A stretch of DNA of 45,961 bases, from positions 1 through 45,961 of the forward strand of contig JAKMDW010000026.1 of the NCBI GenBank assembly GCA_022426245.1, written 5' to 3'. A program made the position numbers and the translations under genes. Under the pieces are notes generated by a model. That model made no database searches and was not told the DNA's origin. It saw nothing but the letters and a program-made list of their open reading frames with translations. Shown here piece by piece: positions 40,624 to 45,961 of this stretch (positions within the stretch are counted from its first letter, which is position 1; each line of letters begins with the position of its first letter). Source of the DNA: Alphaproteobacteria bacterium (GTDB lineage: Bacteria > Pseudomonadota > Alphaproteobacteria > RS24).

Positions 40624-41384
40624 GCCGCGCCCCCAAGATAGGCCGCCACGACATCAGGATGATTTTGCACCTCCTGCGCGCTGCCCTCAGCGATAACGCG
40701 GCCATTATTCAGCGCCATCACGCGGTCGGATACCTCATTAACCAGGCTCATATCGTGCTCAATCATCAATACGCTAATGCCCAAATCATTTTTTATGTCG
40801 TCAATCCAGAAGCCCATATCCTCGGTTTCCTCCGGGTTCAAACCAGAGGCCGGTTCGTCGAGCAACAGCAATTCCGGTTCGACGCAAAGCGCGCGTCCCA
40901 ATTCAATTTTTTTGCGCACGCCATAAGGCAAATTGGCAATGCGCTCATCGCGATAATGGGCCAGCTCCAAAAAGTCGATAACATCCTCGACCTTGCGGCG
41001 ATGCGCCAATTCAGCCCGGCGCATACCGGGGTCAAAAATTAACTGCCGCAGCACCGGCACATGATTGTGGATTTCACGGCCGATAAGCAGGTTTTGCAGC
41101 ACCGTCGAATGTTCAAATAATTCGATATTCTGAAAAGTGCGGGCAATGCCGATACGGGCAATCTCATCGGCGCGCGCCGCGGTAATATCCGCGCCCTTAA
41201 AGCGAATTGTGCCATGGCTCGGCGCGTAGAAAGACGAAATCATATTGAAGATGGTTGATTTACCCGCGCCGTTTGGCCCGACAATGGTAAACACCTCACC
41301 CTTTTCCATGGCGAAACTGGCGTCATCAACCGCTTTCACGCCGCCAAAGCTGAGGCTCAAATTTTCAATCTCAAAGAAACTCAT
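40620..41384 (-). CDS. ABC transporter ATP-binding protein, LivG type
   Basis: IVGPNGAGKSTIFNMISSFY, IARTFQNIELF, LLLLDEPASGLNPEE. Confidence 0.94.
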   Translation of the reverse strand: MSFFEIENLSLSFGGVKAVDDASFAMEKGEVFTIVGPNGAGKSTIFNMISSFYAPSHGTIRFKGADITAARADEIARIGIARTFQNIELFEHSTVLQNLLIGREIHNHVPVLRQLIFDPGMRRAELAHRRKVEDVIDFLELAHYRDERIANLPYGVRKKIELGRALCVEPELLLLDEPASGLNPEETEDMGFWIDDIKNDLGISVLMIEHDMSLVNEVSDRVMALNNGRVIAEGSAQEVQNHPDVVAAYLGGAA

Positions 41385-42457
41385 CGCATGCGCTCCGTCT
41401 TCAGATAGCTGCGTTGGCGCTTAAACGTATTGCGGCGATAAAACGGAAAGCTCTCCAGGAAAGTGCGGAATTTGACCCAACGACCATAAACCCCTTCCGG
41501 CTCGAAAATAATAAACAACACCAGAATAAGGCCGAACAGCCCAGGCTCCAGCCCGGGTTGCGTGCCGATAGCCGGCGGCAGCAAGTCTTTCAGGATTGAA
41601 ATCAACGCCTCCAGCAATCCGATAAGAAAAGCACCGAAAATCGCGCCATGCACTGTGCCCAGCCCGCCGACCACAATCATCAGCAAAAGCTGTATCGACA
41701 ATAAAATGCCAAAGGTTTCAGGCGACAGAAATTGAATGAAGTGCGCGAACAAGCCGCCCGCCAAACCGGTGAGCATGGCCGAGAGGAGGAACGCCAACAC
41801 TTTGGTGCGGGCCACACGAATGCCGAGGCTTTGGGCTGAAATTTCGCTATCGCGCACGGCCAACATGGAACGCCCAAGCGGCGAACGCAGAATATTGAGC
41901 ACCAGCGCGATGGATATAATCAGCAGCACCAGAACGACATAGTAATATTCCCATGCCTCAAAAATCTCATAACCGAAAAGAGCCGGTGGATCGACAACCA
42001 TGCCGCGATTGCCGCCGGTCACGCTTTCCCAATGAATAACCAGATCCTCCACCACAATGGCGAAAGCCAGCGACGCAATGGTTAGGTAAAGTCCGGTCAT
42101 GCGACTGGCCGGAATGGCAATCATCAAACCGACAATGCCGGAGGTCAGCGCCGCAATCGGTAGCGAGAAGATGAACGGCACGCCTTGCGTCAATAAGAAG
42201 GCATGCGTATAGGCCCCAATCGCCATAAACGCTGCATGACCCAGCGACACTTGGCCGGTAAAGCCGGTCACCACCATCAAGCCCAATCCGGCAAGCGCGT
42301 AAATCAGCACGCGGGTCAGCTCATTTATCCAATAAGTATCAAGCGCAACCGGCGCGAGAAACACCGCCGCCAGCAGCAGCGCATACCAAAATACATAGCC
42401 ACTATGTTTGGCGAATTTGACGTCCTGATTGTAATCGGTTTTGAAAAGAACGCGCAT
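41381..42457 (-). CDS. ABC transporter permease, LivM type
   Basis: Polytopic. GLMVVTGFTGQVSLGHAAFMAIGAYTHA, VVGGLGTVHGAIFGAFLI. Start trimmed to MRVLFKTDYN. Confidence 0.9.
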   Translation of the reverse strand: MRVLFKTDYNQDVKFAKHSGYVFWYALLLAAVFLAPVALDTYWINELTRVLIYALAGLGLMVVTGFTGQVSLGHAAFMAIGAYTHAFLLTQGVPFIFSLPIAALTSGIVGLMIAIPASRMTGLYLTIASLAFAIVVEDLVIHWESVTGGNRGMVVDPPALFGYEIFEAWEYYYVVLVLLIISIALVLNILRSPLGRSMLAVRDSEISAQSLGIRVARTKVLAFLLSAMLTGLAGGLFAHFIQFLSPETFGILLSIQLLLMIVVGGLGTVHGAIFGAFLIGLLEALISILKDLLPPAIGTQPGLEPGLFGLILVLFIIFEPEGVYGRWVKFRTFLESFPFYRRNTFKRQRSYLKTERMR

Positions 42458-42461
42458 CTGC

Positions 42462-43328
42462 TTACACCTTCTTCTGATAAATGGTTGCAAACAGTCCTTC
42501 GGGGCGCAGCATCAGCACGGCGAACATAATCAGATAGCCGATAATGTTTTTGACCTCCGGCAGATAGGCCGCCGCGAAAGGTTCGGCAATGCCGATAATC
42601 AAGCCACCAATGAGCGCGCCGGGCAAGGAGCCAAAGCCGCCAATCACCGCAGCCGCGAAAGCTTTAATGCCGAGAAAACCATTGAGCGGGCCAATGAGGG
42701 TAATCGGTGCCAACAGCACACCGGCGACGCAGCTTATCGCCGCTGCCAGCCCCCAAACGCCGGAATAAACCAGCTTGACCGGAATGCCGACATAAAACGC
42801 CGCCAGCTGATTTTGTGACGCTGCCTGCATGGCGATGCCCCAACGGCTATAGCGCAAAAACAAAAAGATGAGCGTCACCACAACCACCGTGCCGCCCATA
42901 ATGGCGAGACGGTCATGGCCGATAACCACACCGCCCATATTGGAGGTGCCGATAAATGGCGTATCGAGGCTGAGCGGCGCTTGCCCCCAAATCATACCGG
43001 CGACGGCGCGAAAAATAAAACCGAGGCTGATGGTTAGAATGACGATGGAAAATTGCGGCTGACCGATAATGCGGCGGACAACAATGGCATCAACGAGGAA
43101 ACCGAACACCGCCATCACCGCCATGGCTGCCAGCAGGCCGAGCCAGAAATTAAAACCCCAGGTCACGATAAAGGTGAAAGCGACAAAAGTGCCGACCATC
43201 ATAATATCGCCTTGCGCGAAATTGACCATTTCGGTGGCTTTGTAAATCATTACGAAGCCCATTGCGATAAGGCCGTAAACACAGCCTTGCGACAGTCCGA
43301 TAATCAGCAGTTGGAAAAACTCTGCCAT
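42462..43328 (-). CDS. ABC transporter permease, LivH type
   Basis: GLSQGCVYGLIAMGFVMIYKATEMVNFAQGDIMMVG, AAVIGGFGSLPGALIGGLIIG. Confidence 0.93.
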   Translation of the reverse strand: MAEFFQLLIIGLSQGCVYGLIAMGFVMIYKATEMVNFAQGDIMMVGTFVAFTFIVTWGFNFWLGLLAAMAVMAVFGFLVDAIVVRRIIGQPQFSIVILTISLGFIFRAVAGMIWGQAPLSLDTPFIGTSNMGGVVIGHDRLAIMGGTVVVVTLIFLFLRYSRWGIAMQAASQNQLAAFYVGIPVKLVYSGVWGLAAAISCVAGVLLAPITLIGPLNGFLGIKAFAAAVIGGFGSLPGALIGGLIIGIAEPFAAAYLPEVKNIIGYLIMFAVLMLRPEGLFATIYQKKV

Positions 43329-43464
43329 AACACCCTATTTATCCCCCCACCTTATAACTAAGGTTTGTATGACTTTAGCAGGAAAACTGCCGAAAATTGA
43401 AGTGCTTCACGTGGTTAGACTATGACCCATAAAATATGCAAGTAAACGAGACTACTAATGCCCG

Positions 43465-44241
43465 TCACAATGGAGACGCCAGGCTTTTATTCATTTCCTG
43501 TTTAAGCGGCGCCGACACTAGGCGACCGACAAAATCGCTATAGACTGAGAGGCCTTCGGCGCTGTCATTGAGTTGACCGCAAACATCTTCGACAATCGCG
43601 CCCAATGCCTCTTTCAACGCCATGGTCGGGCAGATAAAAGCCTTTTTGCCATCGCGGCGTTTCACAAAATAACCGGCATCTATCATGACATTGATAAACA
43701 GACGAAGGCTTTCATGATCGATGGGGAAGTTATGACGCAAACGCGTTAATTCGACACCGCCATAGACATCTCGGTCGAGGACAAAAAATGAAATGCCGCG
43801 CTTTAGTGGGCTTTTCAGAATAAAAGGAAGCAGTTTTCTAAAACGTGCATAAATGTCGAAGGCCTGCGTGATTATATAAACGTCGCGGATGGAAGGTCGC
43901 TCGGGCATTAAACGACGCTGATTGCGGATCAGCCATTTTTGACTGACATTATGAACTTCCCAAAGCAACCTTTTACGCGGCACAATCTCATAGTCGGGGC
44001 GTCCACACGCAGTCACAAATCCGCCCTTTTCAGCATTGCGAAGCACCAGGCGTAAACTTTCAGCACTGCAGCCTATAAGATTAACGAGATCGCGCGGCAC
44101 GACGCTGCGGCCTTCTTCGAACATAACCAAAATATGGCCGAAAATCAGCTCTTGATTACTGGGCCGTTTATCAAACTCAAGACCTTCAGCAATCTGGTCG
44201 CACGCAAGAACCTTTCGCATACAGTTTACAGTAAAACGCAT
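43465..44241 (-). CDS. Uncharacterised protein, possible winged-helix DNA-binding regulator
   Basis: Helix-turn-helix-like VPRDLVNLIGCSAESLRLVLRNAEKGGFVTA. Divergent from the next gene. Start uncertain: the track ORF extends to 44355, and MRFTVNCMRK at 44241 is more natural. Confidence 0.5.
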   Translation of the reverse strand: MRFTVNCMRKVLACDQIAEGLEFDKRPSNQELIFGHILVMFEEGRSVVPRDLVNLIGCSAESLRLVLRNAEKGGFVTACGRPDYEIVPRKRLLWEVHNVSQKWLIRNQRRLMPERPSIRDVYIITQAFDIYARFRKLLPFILKSPLKRGISFFVLDRDVYGGVELTRLRHNFPIDHESLRLFINVMIDAGYFVKRRDGKKAFICPTMALKEALGAIVEDVCGQLNDSAEGLSVYSDFVGRLVSAPLKQEMNKSLASPL

Positions 44242-44371
44242 TACTGACGCCTCCTGCGAAAATGGAAGCAAATCCGAAGCGGCGAAGCAAGCAAAAATCA
44301 AACAGCTTTTTTGGGTTGAGAGCGTGGCATTAACTCTCAAAGATAAAAAACCCAAACAGGAGGGGGGAAAT

Positions 44372-44791
44372 ATGACTGAACTGGAACTTTGGAATCTGGC
44401 CGTTGAAAACCGCCAGGTTTATGGACTTTATAATCTTGGATACGGCATGCTGAGCTTGGTGATTATCGTTATCGCTTATCTGGTGCGCCATCAGCCAATG
44501 TGGTTTCGCGGCATTTCAGCCGCGGTCGCCGTATTCTTTATTTTCAATACATTCACAATGATTGCCGCAAGCCAAAGCGGCTTCTTCGGCTTGGCCAGCA
44601 CAATGAGCTCAATGGCCGCTGAAGGCAATGCGCCGTTGATGAAAGCCTTTATGACGGCCAATGGCATGACCATCGGCGCGCCGGTATCCCCACCGGCTTG
44701 GCAAGTGCTTGGCCCGCTGGCCATGTTGGCGCATGCCGGTCTGTCGGTTTATCTGTTCGTCGCCGCCAAATGGGACGGTGCGAACGCTTAA
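44372..44791 (+). CDS. Hypothetical membrane protein, 139 aa
   Basis: Start MTELELWNLAVENRQVYG after an AGGAGGGGG ribosome-binding site. About four transmembrane segments. Confidence 0.7.
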   Translation: MTELELWNLAVENRQVYGLYNLGYGMLSLVIIVIAYLVRHQPMWFRGISAAVAVFFIFNTFTMIAASQSGFFGLASTMSSMAAEGNAPLMKAFMTANGMTIGAPVSPPAWQVLGPLAMLAHAGLSVYLFVAAKWDGANA

Positions 44792-44812
44792 TTAAGCTTA
44801 AGGAGTAAAATC

Positions 44813-45532
44813 ATGTTGTTTAGAGTAATGATTGTTCTGCTTGCGATGACCGGCTTTGCCCGGGCGCAAGCCGTATGGGTCGATTATGCTTGGGCCGTTG
44901 AACCGGCCAAAGAAAATCGCTTTTTCGCGGCCGTTGATAAATTCACGAGCTCCGATGCGTTCAAAGATTTTGAAGGCCGGATGCTGATCAACGCCCACGC
45001 CGCCAATGGCGCTCAACCGCAAAACTTCTCATTCGCCGTTATCTATGAAGATTTGGCGACATTTGAAGCGCGCCAAGCGCAACTGAACGGAACAGCCGAT
45101 TGGGATCGTTTCCGCAAAGCCTTGGCTGCCAATGGCGCTTTGGTCAACGAAACGGTTTACACCCATGTCAAAGGCTGGGGCGAAATCAACAATGAGAGCT
45201 TTGCTTGGGAAGGTGCCGCCGCGCGCGTGACTAACCCGCAAAACTATGTTGCCCGCCTAAGCCGCTTGATGGATTCAAACATCATGGCCGATGCGCCATT
45301 ATCCATCGACGTATGGCGTGTAACAGCCGGCGGCGCGCCGGGCGTTAGCCATATTGTCGTCTTTGGCGGCAATAGCTGGTCGGAAATCGAAAACTTCCGC
45401 GCCGAGTCGGCAAAGAATCCGGATTTCGTCGCGGCGATTGCCGGTATGGCGAAGGTTCGCACTCTGCTGGGTGCGCTTTGGACTCGCACGGCAGCGAGCT
45501 ATGGCCCGCTTGATTTGAACAGTCTGCGTTAA
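44813..45532 (+). CDS. Secreted hypothetical protein with apparent internal duplication
   Basis: Signal peptide MLFRVMIVLLAMTGFARAQA. Two related segments: NFSFAVIYEDLATFEARQAQLN...DWDRFRKAL and VSHIVVFGGNSWSEIENFRAES...DFVAAIAGM. Confidence 0.7.
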   Translation: MLFRVMIVLLAMTGFARAQAVWVDYAWAVEPAKENRFFAAVDKFTSSDAFKDFEGRMLINAHAANGAQPQNFSFAVIYEDLATFEARQAQLNGTADWDRFRKALAANGALVNETVYTHVKGWGEINNESFAWEGAAARVTNPQNYVARLSRLMDSNIMADAPLSIDVWRVTAGGAPGVSHIVVFGGNSWSEIENFRAESAKNPDFVAAIAGMAKVRTLLGALWTRTAASYGPLDLNSLR

Positions 45533-45547
45533 ACCAAAACCACAAAA

Positions 45548-45588
45548 AAATGAAACGGGCGCGTGATGACCATGCGCCCGTTTTTTGT
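45548..45588. terminator. Rho-independent terminator, likely bidirectional, between convergent genes
   Basis: AAACGGGCGC ... GCGCCCGTTT stem. A-run on one side and T-run on the other. Confidence 0.85.
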
Positions 45589-45607
45589 TTCATAGCTTGC
45601 GGGCGGT

Positions 45608-45955
45608 TCAGTCGCCCCACGCTCCGTGAAACTCAAACACGACAGCTTCTTCATCACCGACAACCCAGCCATCATGACCCGGCGCGATAGAATAGGCATC
45701 GCCTTCCGAATAGGTCATTTCCGTGCCGTCATCGTGACGCGCCGCGACCGTGCCTTTAACAACGACGCCCAAATGTTTTGCCTGACAGCTGTCTGTGCCA
45801 ACGGTCGGCTTAATATCTTCCGACCATTTCCAGCCCGGCTTTAGGGTCAACTTCATCACACGCTGCCCGCCAATATTCAGCGTCTCAACGCGCGCATTAT
45901 TCGGCTCATTCACGTCACCGTCAGTGGCAAAGTTTTTTACTTCAATAGAATCCAT
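45608..45955 (-). CDS. Cupin-domain protein
   Basis: LKPGWKWSEDIKPTVGTDSCQAKHLGVVVKGTVAARHDDGTEMTYSEGDAYSIAPGHDGWVVGDEEAVVFEFHG. Confidence 0.85.
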   Translation of the reverse strand: MDSIEVKNFATDGDVNEPNNARVETLNIGGQRVMKLTLKPGWKWSEDIKPTVGTDSCQAKHLGVVVKGTVAARHDDGTEMTYSEGDAYSIAPGHDGWVVGDEEAVVFEFHGAWGD

Positions 45956-45961
45956 AACATT

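Noticed and set aside
43398-43409. Short palindrome TGAAGTGCTTCA upstream of livH
   Set aside because: Arms of only 5 bp; expected by chance, no second copy noticed.

Overview
Chromosomal segment from an alphaproteobacterium (probably marine; lineage inferred from gene content only). I support about 42 CDS. Left edge (1..~1610): end of a probable integrative element. It has a partial lipoprotein gene and a tyrosine recombinase that abut the 3' end of guaA, with a 12-bp direct repeat (AAGTGTGTAACT) in the gap. Next comes a housekeeping block on the minus strand: guaB-rsmB-TPR-guaA, rlmE and ppx/gppA. A metY-like gene follows, with a potentially structured leader. From about 10 to 23 kb there is an accessory catabolic region: desaturase, CYP153-like P450, an unusual Gfo/Idh/MocA::aldo-keto reductase fusion, GH3, GH4, a fatty-acid-hydroxylase-family protein, Gfo/Idh/MocA, aldo-keto reductase, SsuD/SmoC-like LLM monooxygenase and ROK kinase. 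The last four form a tight operon whose composition fits a sulfoquinovose/glycolipid-sugar monooxygenase pathway. This is the strongest candidate for an undescribed system variant. The right half holds lipid and amino-acid metabolism genes (fadD-like, GSTs, AlkB-like, DadA-like, SDR, amidase, ALDH, MFS, a second P450), a Liv-type ABC transporter operon with an embedded acyl-CoA ligase, and a small locus with an uncharacterised regulator-like protein, a membrane protein and a duplicated-domain secreted protein. No tRNA, rRNA or CRISPR was seen. All functional calls come from reading translations by eye; no database search was run.
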